A stretch of 64,000 bases of DNA, taken from positions 186,001 through 250,000 of the forward strand of contig JOHN01000017.1 of NCBI GenBank assembly GCA_000719695.1, given 5' to 3'. The translations under genes were made by a program, and so were the position numbers. This stretch comes from Streptomyces sp. NRRL F-6131. Its GTDB lineage: Bacteria > Actinomycetota > Actinomycetes > Streptomycetales > Streptomycetaceae. Positions 7,708 to 15,771 of the stretch are shown here, piece after piece (position 1 is the stretch's first letter; every line of letters starts with the position of its first letter). Under the pieces are notes generated by a model that saw only the letters and a list, made by a program, of their open reading frames with translations, was not told where the DNA came from and ran no database searches.

Positions 7708-7889
7708 GCGTCCCCTGGTGGGAGGCATCCCACCCCGAGCCCGACGTCGAACCCCGCGGGCAGTGGAACGGGTGGGCTTTGCCTGGCTGGGACGCCGCGG
7801 TGAAGGGCGTCGAGGAGATGCTCGCCAAGGGCCGGCGCAAACGGAAGCCCCGACGGCGCTCAGTCACGGGCGAGGAGCCCCGACCGTGA
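7704..7889 (+). CDS. Small basic hypothetical protein, 61 residues
   Basis: Starts VSVPWWEASHPEPDVEPRG and ends with a strongly basic segment (KGRRKRKPRRRS) followed by VTGEEPRP. The basic tail could bind nucleic acid or acidic partners. It has GTGA overlaps on both sides (7704 and 7886). No family recognised. Confidence 0.5.
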   Translation: MSVPWWEASHPEPDVEPRGQWNGWALPGWDAAVKGVEEMLAKGRRKRKPRRRSVTGEEPRP

Positions 7890-8113
7890 GCCTGGCCGGC
7901 GGCAGACCGGCTCCCCCGCGGGTCGAACACGGCAAGTGCGCGGTCTGCGGCCGGTACGGGCGGGGCCGGTGGCTGTACGACCTCACCCCGTACACCGCGG
8001 TGGTGGAACACTGCCCGCCGCGCCGGGACTCGCCTCAGCTGACGGCCGCTGCAGCCGTGTCCGTCGCGGCCGTCGTGGTGGTGTGCGTACTGCTGCTGAC
8101 CATCTGGCGCTGA
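7886..8113 (+). CDS. Small membrane protein with a Cys pair
   Basis: A 75-residue protein. Residues 15-25 have KCAVCGRYGRG, a CxxC knuckle, and EHCPPRR follows some 28 residues later, so a partial zinc ribbon is possible. The C-terminal 20 residues (VAAVVVVCVLLLTIW) form a membrane helix. The GTG at 7886 overlaps the previous stop. It is the last of the four coupled genes; a hairpin at 8313-8343 lies further on. It may tether a small zinc domain to the membrane; this is inference from sequence alone. Confidence 0.5.
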   Translation: MSLAGGRPAPPRVEHGKCAVCGRYGRGRWLYDLTPYTAVVEHCPPRRDSPQLTAAAAVSVAAVVVVCVLLLTIWR

Positions 8114-8312
8114 CCACCACGCCCGCCCACTACGAGGGATTCGCCTTGAAGATCTTCCGCCGACCCGTCCCGCCGGCCGCCGAGGAACGCGCAGACTCAG
8201 CAGCCGAGCAGGCTGATGAGGATCCTCGAAATTCCTCAGCCTCGATCAGGTTCCCCACTTGCTTGACCAGGTCAAATGAGTGGGGAAGGTGGGGATCGGG
8301 GAGCGCGTGCGT

Positions 8313-8343
8313 GGGCCCCGCCGACCGAAGGTCGGCGGGGCCC
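8313..8343 (+). terminator. Strong hairpin after the small-gene run
   Basis: A 14-bp perfect stem (8313-8326 with 8330-8343) and a 3-nt GAA loop. No T-run follows, which is usual for high-GC actinomycetes. It lies in the 343-bp stretch 8114-8456; apart from it I see only a possible TTG-started frame at 8146 (LKIFRRPVPPAAEE) that runs on without a convincing end. Confidence 0.65.
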
Positions 8344-8456
8344 GAGGGTGGACGGCGGGTCAGGTGCCCGGGTCAGGGAACCCGTCGCAGCGGGGGCGCG
8401 TCGCGCGCCAGGATGGACGCCCGGCCGCCCGGCCGGCACCACTCCAGGAGGCACCG

Positions 8457-8741
8457 ATGTCCGACCGCATCCCGCCCGGCCGCCAGGGCCGCTGGCAGGA
8501 CCCACGGCGCGGCAGCCGCGGCCCCGGCCGCACCGCCCGCGCCACCCTGCTTCCGCCGGGGATCGTCCCGGCGGAGACCACCGAGCTCCTGGCCGTCGAG
8601 CCGGAGCCGGACCCCGAGGAGGACGACGAGATGACGCCGCAGAAAGACCCGTCCGGCGGGTCCGGCGGGATCGGCGGGCCCAAGGCGCCGCCGGCCGGGC
8701 CCAAGACCCCACCCCCGCCCCCGCCGCCGCCGTCGGAGTAG
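8457..8741 (+). CDS. Pro-rich small protein with acidic middle
   Basis: A 94-residue protein. AGGAGG at 8446-8451, 5 nt before ATG 8457, is an excellent ribosome binding site. The first 30 residues are basic (GRQGRWQDPRRGSRGPGR), the middle is acidic (EPEPDPEEDDE) and the end is a Gly/Pro tract finishing in eight prolines and SE. Such low-complexity order suggests a disordered linker-type protein. No known family is recognised, and no tailoring enzymes are near that would suggest a modified peptide. It is convergent with the XRE gene at 8758. Confidence 0.55.
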   Translation: MSDRIPPGRQGRWQDPRRGSRGPGRTARATLLPPGIVPAETTELLAVEPEPDPEEDDEMTPQKDPSGGSGGIGGPKAPPAGPKTPPPPPPPPSE

Positions 8742-8757
8742 CAGAGCTGGTCGCCGC

Positions 8758-9000
8758 CTACTCGTCGTGGAAGAGCCGCCAACTCGGTAAGCCGAGCCCG
8801 TCGGCGATCCGGTAGATCACGTCGATGCTCGTGGCGTGCCGGCCATTCTCGGCTCTGCTGATCGTCCGATGGTCCAGACCGGTGCGAGAAGCAAGCTGTA
8901 CCTGCGAGAGGTCTGCGGCCAGCCGGTGCGCGCGGATGCGGCGACCCACCTCCCAGCGGTGGCGTTGCACAGCGCGACGTTGTTGATCATCAATGGGCAC
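8758..9000 (-). CDS. Small XRE repressor (SinR/C1-like)
   Basis: An 80-residue protein that is almost entirely a helix-turn-helix: VGRRIRAHRLAADLSQVQLA then GLDHRTISRAENGR (residues 18-54). Proteins of this size in prophages commonly act as lysogeny or excision regulators. The GTG at 9000 starts MPIDDQQRRAVQRHR. A perfect 18-bp palindrome 34 bp upstream (9034-9051) is the likely operator and would make the gene autoregulated. It is the last gene before the tRNA junction. Confidence 0.75.
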   Translation of the reverse strand: MPIDDQQRRAVQRHRWEVGRRIRAHRLAADLSQVQLASRTGLDHRTISRAENGRHATSIDVIYRIADGLGLPSWRLFHDE

Positions 9001-9033
9001 TTCTACCGTTTACGGCCCCTGACCAGCAAAGTC

Positions 9034-9051
9034 TTTGCCACGTGTGGCAAA
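9034..9051. promoter_or_regulatory. 18-bp palindromic operator
   Basis: TTTGCCACGTGTGGCAAA has two perfect 8-bp arms (TTTGCCAC / GTGGCAAA) around a central GT. It stands upstream of the XRE gene starting at 9000 and is AT-richer than its surroundings. Likely bound by the XRE dimer. Confidence 0.6.
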
Positions 9052-9190
9052 TCTAGTGACAATGTCGCCCTGAGACAGCTCCGCGAGGAGCCTGAGAGCG
9101 GGGCCCGGAGGTTGCGTATCCCCCGGGCCCCGTTAGACGCCGGGCCTCCGGCGTCCCGCCCCGGCGCCCATGTGGCGCCGGGGCGGTTTT
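9052..9190 (+). ncRNA. Possible structured small RNA
   Basis: No convincing reading frame is present, yet the stretch folds into consecutive hairpins: GGGGCCCGG pairing with CCGGGCCCC, then GACGCC pairing with GGCGTC, then a 12-bp terminator with a T-rich tail (9157-9185). A transcript begun near the palindrome at 9034 would be about 130 nt long. This rests on visible pairing only. Confidence 0.2.
9157..9185 (+). terminator. Rho-independent type terminator
   Basis: A 12-bp perfect stem (9157-9168 with 9174-9185), 5-nt loop, followed by GTTTTCGTT. It would end rightward transcription from the 9052 region. Confidence 0.65.
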
Positions 9191-9246
9191 CGTTGTCCGG
9201 CGACCAGTTCTCGACACGGCCGTGAACCAGTTACCGTGACACCAGA

Positions 9247-9279
9247 AAGCCCCCCGCCGATGAGTGCGACGGGGGGCTT
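9247..9279. terminator. Second hairpin terminator in the junction region
   Basis: A 10-bp stem AAGCCCCCCG (9247-9256) with CGGGGGGCTT (9270-9279) around a 13-nt loop. The arms have A and T edges on both sides, so it could work in both directions. It belongs to the 533-bp gene-poor stretch 9001-9533. Confidence 0.5.
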
Positions 9280-9294
9280 CCGCGTGGTCGGCCT

Positions 9295-9399
9295 ATGTGG
9301 GTGTCCTCCCCGGCCGGCCACGTCTACGCGAAGGGGGCGTATCCGGCCGTGCTCGTGCCCGGCCGCCCCTACAGGTACGACTGTACGCGACGGACCTGA
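9295..9399 (+). CDS. Possible 34-residue ORF or gene remnant
   Basis: Frame MWVSSPAGHVYAKGAYPAVL... ends YRYDCTRRT. The SSPAGHVY stretch resembles VVPAGHVYTPTSG in the small protein at 7364, which suggests a remnant of a related gene. No ribosome binding site is present. Low confidence. Confidence 0.2.
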   Translation: MWVSSPAGHVYAKGAYPAVLVPGRPYRYDCTRRT

Positions 9400-9479
9400 C
9401 ACGGGCGCAAGGGGTAGTTGAACGTTCTTTTGCCATTGCCCGATGGGGTAGTGGACTTTTTGCGGACTTCCAAGATCGA

Positions 9480-9516
9480 AAAAGGCTCCGAACGGTGATC
9501 GCGTTCGGAGCCTTTT
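9480..9516 (-). terminator. Terminator downstream of tRNA-Thr
   Basis: A 14-bp perfect stem (9480-9493 with 9503-9516) with a 9-nt loop and A/T runs at both ends. It begins 18 nt past the tRNA 3' end on the minus strand and is the natural end of the tRNA transcript. It would also work rightward. Confidence 0.8.
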
Positions 9517-9533
9517 GCCTGTTCAGAGGCCGG

Positions 9534-9607
9534 AGCCCCCTGTCGGATTCGAACCGACGACCTACGCTTTACAAGAGCGGTGCTCTGGCCAGCTGAGCTA
9601 AGGAGGC
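9534..9607 (-). tRNA. tRNA-Thr (anticodon TGT)
   Basis: Read on the minus strand, it begins GCCTCCTTAGCTCAG and ends with the T arm GTTCGAATC and acceptor AGGGGGC plus discriminator T. The acceptor pairs fully with one G-T. The anticodon loop CTTGTAA gives anticodon TGT, reading ACA. CCA is not encoded. Its 3' half faces the prophage, so it is the probable integration target. The gene looks intact at its 3' end, as expected if the phage restores it. Confidence 0.93.
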
Positions 9608-9915
9608 ATGGTGACCGTCCGCGACGGATCACGGCGGCACCGGGGGCAGTCTACCGGGCGGGGAGCGGGCGGTGGGGGGATATCCCGGGTCGGGCGGGCG
9701 GACGGGGTGGTGGCGGACCCGGCGGGCGGGCGTGACGGAACCGATGCCGAAATCCGGTCGGCCGGGGGCTGACAAGCGGCGGACGCGCAGGTAGCGTCGC
9801 CAGGAGCCCGTTCGCACAGAGGTTCAGACCACTGCGCGAGGGGCGGAGAACGCACCACCACCCCCCTTTACTCGGATCGTCCGGCACGTTCCTGCCGGTG
9901 AAGGAGAGCACAGCC
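9608..9915. other. Intergenic region between tRNA-Thr and msiK
   Basis: A 308-bp stretch without a convincing gene. It must hold the divergent promoters of tRNA-Thr (leftward) and msiK (rightward). I see no clear -35/-10 pair and no MalR- or CebR-like palindrome. Confidence 0.5.
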
Positions 9916-11007
<1,092 letters not shown>

Positions 11008-11030
11008 GCCCGCGCCCGGCGCACCGCCGC

Positions 11031-11070
11031 GGAGCCCCGTCGGACCGTCACCCCGGTCCGGCGGGGCTCC
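11031..11070 (+). terminator. Terminator of msiK
   Basis: A 16-bp stem (11031-11046 with 11055-11070) with one G-T pair and an 8-nt loop, 23 nt after the msiK stop. Confidence 0.8.
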
Positions 11071-11182
11071 CGCCGTTCCCGGCCACTCCTGCGGGCTACG
11101 GCGTCAACACGCCGAGGGGACGAACCGGGACACCTTGTCACCCGATGGTGTAACGGAGGGCGATTCGACCCGTACCCACCGC

Positions 11183-11188
11183 TACTCT
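11183..11188 (+). promoter_or_regulatory. -10 box of a leaderless promoter
   Basis: TACTCT lies 7 nt before GTG 11196, and no Shine-Dalgarno sequence is present. Confidence 0.5.
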
Positions 11189-11195
11189 CCTGTGC

Positions 11196-11636
11196 GTGAA
11201 GCAGCTAGTTCGCCGTATCGGCCAGACCGTCGCCCTCACCCTGCCCGTCGTCCTGGTGACCACCGGCACCCTCGCCGTGACCAGGGTCCCGTGGGCCCCG
11301 CCCACGTCGCTGGACCAGCAGGTCGTGGCGGCGTCCAGCGGGGACGGCGCGGGGATCGGCCGGGCGGCCACCACCGCGACGCCCGACGGGCTCGCCCCGC
11401 AGGACGCGCTGCGCGTCGCGCTCATGGACGAGCTGCGCGCCCACAACCCGGGCAGCGCGCTCGACCTGCTGGAGCGCGCGATGCGCGAGCAGCCCTCGCT
11501 CACGCCGTACTGCAGCTCGCTCGCCGGCGAGCTGGGCAAGGCCGCGGTGCGCAAGTACCAGGGCGACGTCCAGCGGGCCCGGACCTTCGCCCGCGCGGTC
11601 TGCGACGGCTCGTTCGCCGCCGGCACCGCGGGCTGA
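11196..11636 (+). CDS. Conserved membrane-anchored or secreted protein
   Basis: A 146-residue protein. Residues 1-6 are basic (MKQLVRR) and 9-28 hydrophobic (GQTVALTLPVVLVTTGTLAV), giving an uncleaved anchor or signal peptide. The outer part is helical and has two Cys (TPYCSSLAGELG and FARAVCDGS) placed to form a disulphide. I do not know its function. It lies between msiK and a nucleotidyltransferase gene, on the same strand, with its own leaderless promoter. Confidence 0.7.
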   Translation: MKQLVRRIGQTVALTLPVVLVTTGTLAVTRVPWAPPTSLDQQVVAASSGDGAGIGRAATTATPDGLAPQDALRVALMDELRAHNPGSALDLLERAMREQPSLTPYCSSLAGELGKAAVRKYQGDVQRARTFARAVCDGSFAAGTAG

Positions 11637-11726
11637 CCCGACCGGCCCGGCCGTCGACCACCGGCGGCAGGCCACCGCGGGCGCGGCCCGGCCGCGAGCG
11701 GACGTCCCAACCGGCCCCGGCACGCC

Positions 11727-11732
11727 TATTGT
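11727..11732 (+). promoter_or_regulatory. -10 box of a leaderless promoter
   Basis: TATTGT lies 6 nt before ATG 11739, with no ribosome binding site between. Confidence 0.5.
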
Positions 11733-11738
11733 TCAGCC

Positions 11739-12518
11739 ATGACCGCTGACTCCGGCCGCACGGCCACTCCCCCGACCGCTCCCGCCCTCGGCCCGGTGCC
11801 GGTGACCCAGGCCGTCATCCTGGCCGGCGGCCAGGGCTCCCGGCTGCGCCCCTACACGGACGACCGCCCCAAGCCGCTGGTCGAGATCCCGGGCACGGGC
11901 ACCCCGATCCTGGGCCACCAGCTCGCCTGGCTGGCCTCGGAGGGCGTCACCGACGTGGTCATCTCCTGCGGTCACCTGGCCGACGTGCTGGAGGCCTGGC
12001 TCGACGAGGCCGATCTGCCGCTGCGGGTCCGCACGGTGGTCGAGGCCGAGCCGCTCGGCCGCGGCGGCGGCCTCAAGTACGCCGCCAAGGCGCTGCCCCG
12101 CCCCGAGGAGCCCTGGTACGCCACCAACGGCGACATCTGGACCAGGTTCAGCCTGCGCGACATGGCCGCCTTCCACCACGAGCGGGACGCCGTCGCGACG
12201 CTCGCGCTGGCCCGGCCGCGGATCCCGTGGGGCGCGGTGGAGACCGACCAGTTCGGCAACGTCCTGGACTTCATCGAGGCGCCGCCCTCGCCGTTCCTCA
12301 TCAACGCCGGTCTCTACGTGTTCGGCCCGGACTTCACCGAGCTGCTGCCGGACGTCGGCGACCACGAGCGGACCACCTTCCCGCAGCTCGCCCGCAGCAA
12401 GCGGCTGGCCGGGTACCAGCTGCCGCAGGGCGTCTACTGGCGCGCCATCGACACCGCGAAGGACCTCACCGAGGCCGCCAAGGAGCTGGCCGCGGGCGCC
12501 GGGCGCGCCCCGCAGTAG
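11739..12518 (+). CDS. Sugar-1-phosphate nucleotidyltransferase
   Basis: A 259-residue enzyme of the NTP_transferase family, which joins an NTP and a sugar-1-phosphate to give an NDP-sugar and pyrophosphate. The nucleotide-binding motif LAGGQGSRLRP (28-38) and the KPLVEIPG segment (45-52) are intact, and NGDIW (130-134) supplies the metal-binding Asp. It lacks the C-terminal beta-helix of larger mannose-1-phosphate guanylyltransferases, and is close to the short ManC/RmlA-like forms. The sugar cannot be told from sequence; GDP-mannose-type use is a guess. The first 22 residues are a Pro/Ala extension. It ends before a very long hairpin. Confidence 0.8.
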   Translation: MTADSGRTATPPTAPALGPVPVTQAVILAGGQGSRLRPYTDDRPKPLVEIPGTGTPILGHQLAWLASEGVTDVVISCGHLADVLEAWLDEADLPLRVRTVVEAEPLGRGGGLKYAAKALPRPEEPWYATNGDIWTRFSLRDMAAFHHERDAVATLALARPRIPWGAVETDQFGNVLDFIEAPPSPFLINAGLYVFGPDFTELLPDVGDHERTTFPQLARSKRLAGYQLPQGVYWRAIDTAKDLTEAAKELAAGAGRAPQ

Positions 12519-12540
12519 CCCCGGGCGGCCCGGCACCGGC

Positions 12541-12590
12541 GGCGAACACCCGCGAACACCCGCGACACCCGCGAACACCCACGCGACACG
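12541..12590. repeat. Short tandem repeat, unit about 10 bp
   Basis: Four to five imperfect copies of CGCGAACACC follow the nucleotidyltransferase gene. No coding role is seen. Confidence 0.6.
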
Positions 12591-12636
12591 GCGATCGGCC
12601 GGGTGCTCCCCCACGGAGCACCCGGCCGATCGCCGT
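12588..12636. terminator. Bidirectional 22-bp hairpin
   Basis: A perfect 22-bp stem (12588-12609 with 12615-12636) around CCCAC. It sits between two convergent genes and should stop transcription from both sides. Confidence 0.85.
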
Positions 12637-12659
12637 TCCCGGGCGGTTCGCCCGGCCCG

Positions 12660-14423
12660 TCAGGTGGCCGTCGCCGGCCCCGGACGGGAGGTGCGGGCGC
12701 CGCCGGCCAGATCGGCCAGCGGCGCGCTGCCCAGCACCCCGCCCAGCAGGCCCGAGCCGGACCCGCCCGACGCGGACCCGCTCGGGGAGCCGCCCGTCCC
12801 GCCGCCGGTGCTCGGGGCCGGCTTCGGGGCCGTCCCCGAGCCGGCCGCCGGGGCGGCGGGGGTGGCCCGCTGCGCGGGCGTCGACCCGGCCGGGGCCGGC
12901 GCGCCCGACGGCGCGGAGGCCGCCGGGGCGGCCGAGGGGGCCGTGCCGGTCTCCGGCTTCGCCGAGGACTTCGCCTTGCCGCTCGGGGTGGCCGTCGCCG
13001 CCTTCGGCGAGGTCGCGGCGCCGGACGGCGGCGCGGTGCCGGCCGCGGCGCTCGGGGTGGTCGGCCGGGACGGCGCCGGCGAGGCCCCGGAGGACGCCGG
13101 GGCCTTGCCGCCGGGGGTGACCGAAGGACCGCCGCTCGGCCAGACCGGCGTGCCGAAGTCGGTGGCCGGCCGGGACGGCGCCGGGTGCGGCCGGGCACCG
13201 GTGCGGACCGCGGCGCCCAGCATCGAGCCCAGCAGCAGGGTCAGACCGACCACCACCGCGGTCACCACGGCGCCGCGCCGCAGCACCCGGCGGCGCAGCG
13301 CGGCGGGCGCGCCCGCGCCGTACCGCCGCCAGGCCTCCAGGTTGAGCCGCCCGTCCAGCGAGGCGAACGGCGCCCCGGCGATCAGCAGCGGGCTCCACGC
13401 CGCCAGGAAGATCAGGTCGGGCGTGTCGTAGACCGGGACGGCCCGCCAGCTGACCGTGAACAGCAGCGCGGCGGAGAGCAGCATCGCCGCGCCGGCCGCC
13501 AGCCGCTGCCAGAGCCCGAGGACGGTGAGCACCCCGACCACGATCTCGGTGAACGACACCACCAGCCCGGAGCCGACCGGGTGCGCCATGGCGAAGGCCA
13601 GCAGCGGCTCGGCCACCTTCCAGGGGTGCAGCGAGGCGAGCCAGCGCATCATCGAGCCGCGCTCGCCGCCGTCGAAGTAGACCGGGTCGCAGAGCTTGCT
13701 GAACCCGGCGTAGACGGAGAGCGAGCCGAGCACCGCGCGCAGCGGCAGCAGGACCAGGCCGAGGTCGACCCGGCGTCCGGGGTACCAGGGCTGCTTGCCC
13801 TCGGCCCCGGCGGCCGAGACCTCGGGCAGGTCGCCGGCGGGCGTCCAGCCCTGCGGCACGCCGACCGGTCCGACGCCGGCCTCGGTGGCGGTGCCGTCGC
13901 CCTCGCGCGGCTGGCGCGGCACCGTCCGGGCGCCGCCGTAGGGCGGGACGACCTGGGTGTCCGTGTCCGCCGAGCCGCCCGGCAGGCCGGCGCCGCGTCC
14001 GCCGACCCCGGCCGGGACGCCGCCGAGCCGGACGGCCTCCAGCAGCCGGGTGGCCGCGACGTCGTCGGGCCGCGCCTCGCCGGTCCAGGTGACCGGGGTG
14101 ACCCGGCCCTTGCGGCGCGGCGGTGCCCCGGCGAGCGCCGACACGTCGCCGACGGGGACGACCACCTGCGGGGTGACCAGCGGGCGGCGGATCAGGCCCT
14201 GGGTGCCGTACGGGTCGCCGAACGCGGCGCCGGTGGACAGCAGTCCGGCCGGGGCGTCGATGAGCGGCGCCACCGGGGCGCCGAGCTTGAGCCGGAAGCT
14301 CGCCTGGGTGCTGCTGAGGCGTGCCGGGTCGGACGGCACCTTGACGGTGTTGAGGCCGGGGCCCGCGTCTATCCCGGTGCTGCCACCGCCCAGGAGCGGG
14401 CGCCGAGGTGTTCTGGTGTCCAC
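12660..14423 (-). CDS. DoxX-family membrane protein with long disordered tails
   Basis: A 587-residue protein. A 215-residue Pro/Gly-rich N-terminal part is followed by a DoxX-like core (about 217-350) with four membrane segments: LGLVLLPLRAVLGSLSVYAG, LVVSFTEIVVGVLTVLGLW, GAAMLLSAALLFTVSW and LIFLAAWSPLLIAG. A fifth segment follows at about 385-405 (AVVTAVVVGLTLLLGSMLGA). The last 180 residues are a Pro/Ser/Thr/Ala/Gly tail, probably outside the membrane. DoxX proteins are linked to redox and membrane oxidoreductase complexes; this one's partner is unknown. It starts at GTG 14423, just downstream of a perfect palindrome at 14430-14452. Confidence 0.75.
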   Translation of the reverse strand: MDTRTPRRPLLGGGSTGIDAGPGLNTVKVPSDPARLSSTQASFRLKLGAPVAPLIDAPAGLLSTGAAFGDPYGTQGLIRRPLVTPQVVVPVGDVSALAGAPPRRKGRVTPVTWTGEARPDDVAATRLLEAVRLGGVPAGVGGRGAGLPGGSADTDTQVVPPYGGARTVPRQPREGDGTATEAGVGPVGVPQGWTPAGDLPEVSAAGAEGKQPWYPGRRVDLGLVLLPLRAVLGSLSVYAGFSKLCDPVYFDGGERGSMMRWLASLHPWKVAEPLLAFAMAHPVGSGLVVSFTEIVVGVLTVLGLWQRLAAGAAMLLSAALLFTVSWRAVPVYDTPDLIFLAAWSPLLIAGAPFASLDGRLNLEAWRRYGAGAPAALRRRVLRRGAVVTAVVVGLTLLLGSMLGAAVRTGARPHPAPSRPATDFGTPVWPSGGPSVTPGGKAPASSGASPAPSRPTTPSAAAGTAPPSGAATSPKAATATPSGKAKSSAKPETGTAPSAAPAASAPSGAPAPAGSTPAQRATPAAPAAGSGTAPKPAPSTGGGTGGSPSGSASGGSGSGLLGGVLGSAPLADLAGGARTSRPGPATAT

Positions 14424-14429
14424 GCCCGT

Positions 14430-14452
14430 CTAACCGGGTGACACCCGGTTAG
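14430..14452. promoter_or_regulatory. Perfect 23-bp palindrome upstream of the DoxX gene
   Basis: CTAACCGGGTG (14430-14440), one central A, then CACCCGGTTAG (14442-14452). It lies only 7 bp upstream of the GTG at 14423, a position where a bound repressor would block transcription or translation. It could also be an RNA hairpin. Confidence 0.5.
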
Positions 14453-14501
14453 GACACTCTCCCGAGTGGATATCGGGAGTCCCCTTGAAGTGATCATGAG
14501 A

Positions 14502-14535
14502 AAAGCGATCGGACCCGGGCGGATCCGATCGCTTT
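14502..14535 (-). terminator. Terminator of the cysS-rlmB group
   Basis: A 12-bp stem AAAGCGATCGGA (14502-14513) with its complement at 14524-14535, downstream of the rlmB stop and rich in A/T at its ends. Confidence 0.75.
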
Positions 14536-14636
14536 CACCCGATTGTGGAAGAACGGCGGGCGGTTCCGGAGAACGCCTGCGCCGGGCGCCCGCCGTGTGC
14601 AGCGGCGGGCGCACCGTCACGGCCGGACGGCTCGGG

Positions 14637-15632
14637 TCAGCCGACCTTGCCGCGCAGCCGGGCCGCCTCGTACAGCACGACGCCCGCCGCGACACCGGCG
14701 TTCAGCGACTCGGTGAGCCCGGACATCGGGATCCGCACCAGCAGGTCGCAGGTCTCCGAGACCAGCCGGGACAGGCCCTTGCCCTCGCTGCCCGCGACGA
14801 TCACGACCGGCCCGGTCAGCGCCTCCAGGTCACCGATCTCGGCCTCGCCGTCGGCCGCCAGGCCGACCACGAGCAGACCGGCCTTCTGGTACGCCTCCAG
14901 GGCGCGGGTCAGGTTGGTGGCCCGGGCCACGGGCAGCCGGGCCGCCGCGCCCGAGGAGGTCTTCCAGGCACCGGCGGTCATGCCGGCCGCCCGGCGCTCC
15001 GGGATGACCACGCCGTGCGCGCCGAAGGCGGCGGCGGAACGGACCACGGCACCCAGGTTGCGGGAGTCGGTGACCCCGTCCAGCGCCACGATCAGCGCGT
15101 CCCGGCCGGAGTCCGCGGCCTCGGCCAGCAGGTCCTCCGGGTGCGCGTACTCGTACGGCGGGACCTGCAGGACCAGGCCCTGGTGGTTCATGCCGCCGGT
15201 CATCTGGTCCAGCTGGGGCCGCGGGGCCTCCATCAGCGGGATGCCGCGGTCGTTGGCCGCCTGGAAGGCGTCCCGGACCCGGTCGTCGGTGTCGATGAAC
15301 TGCTGGACGTACAGCGCGTTGGCCGGCACGTCGCCCTGCAGGGCCTCGACCACCGAGTTGCGGCCGAAGACCAGCTCGGCGGAGCCGGCGCCACCGCGGC
15401 CGCCCCGGCCGCCGGCCCCCGCGCGGCGCATGCCGGCGCGGGCCTTGGCGTCCCGCTCACGCTTGACCGCGGCGTTGGCGGCCCGCTGCTTCGGGTGGCC
15501 CTTGCGCTCCTCACCGGGCGGGGTCGGGCCCTTGCCCTGGAGTGCCTTCCGGCTGTGGCCGCCGGTACCGACACTCGCGCCCTTCTTCGACCCGGGGTTG
15601 CGGCGGTTCCTGCGCTGGCTGTTGCCGGCCAT
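14637..15632 (-). CDS. rlmB: 23S rRNA (guanosine-2'-O-) methyltransferase RlmB-type
   Basis: A 331-residue SpoU/TrmH (SPOUT) methyltransferase that uses SAM to methylate a ribose in 23S rRNA. The first 85 residues are a basic, Gly-rich tail. The substrate-binding domain follows (VFGRNSVVEALQG, 88-100). The three SPOUT motifs are intact: DSRNLGAVVRSA (189-200), GSEGKGLS (281-288) and IPMSGLTESLNAG (301-313). I took ATG 15632 rather than the GTG/ATG at 15662 because the common family start MAGNSQRRNRRN begins there. It follows cysS on the same strand with a 139-nt gap. The exact position methylated is inferred from the family. Confidence 0.88.
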   Translation of the reverse strand: MAGNSQRRNRRNPGSKKGASVGTGGHSRKALQGKGPTPPGEERKGHPKQRAANAAVKRERDAKARAGMRRAGAGGRGGRGGAGSAELVFGRNSVVEALQGDVPANALYVQQFIDTDDRVRDAFQAANDRGIPLMEAPRPQLDQMTGGMNHQGLVLQVPPYEYAHPEDLLAEAADSGRDALIVALDGVTDSRNLGAVVRSAAAFGAHGVVIPERRAAGMTAGAWKTSSGAAARLPVARATNLTRALEAYQKAGLLVVGLAADGEAEIGDLEALTGPVVIVAGSEGKGLSRLVSETCDLLVRIPMSGLTESLNAGVAAGVVLYEAARLRGKVG

Positions 15633-15771
15633 GGCTGTACTTCCTGTCTGTCTGTCCGGCATGGCCGGCCGCCCCGGCCCAGGCCGGGGGCGGCCGACGG
15701 CATGCGCTCCGTCATGCGGGAGGGCCGCACCGGTCCGGCGCGGCCCACCTCACCCCTCGGTCGCCCGGGGG

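Noticed and set aside
8146..8280. TTG-started small ORF after the four-gene run
   Set aside because: The frame does not close before the next region and codon use degrades after about 35 codons.
9264..9596. A 110-codon frame running into the tRNA
   Set aside because: The C-terminal part is simply the antisense of tRNA-Thr translated; no start signal.
12541..12590. CRISPR array
   Set aside because: The repeats are 10 bp and continuous with no spacers; no cas genes in the window. The other repeats in the window are also short tandem units.
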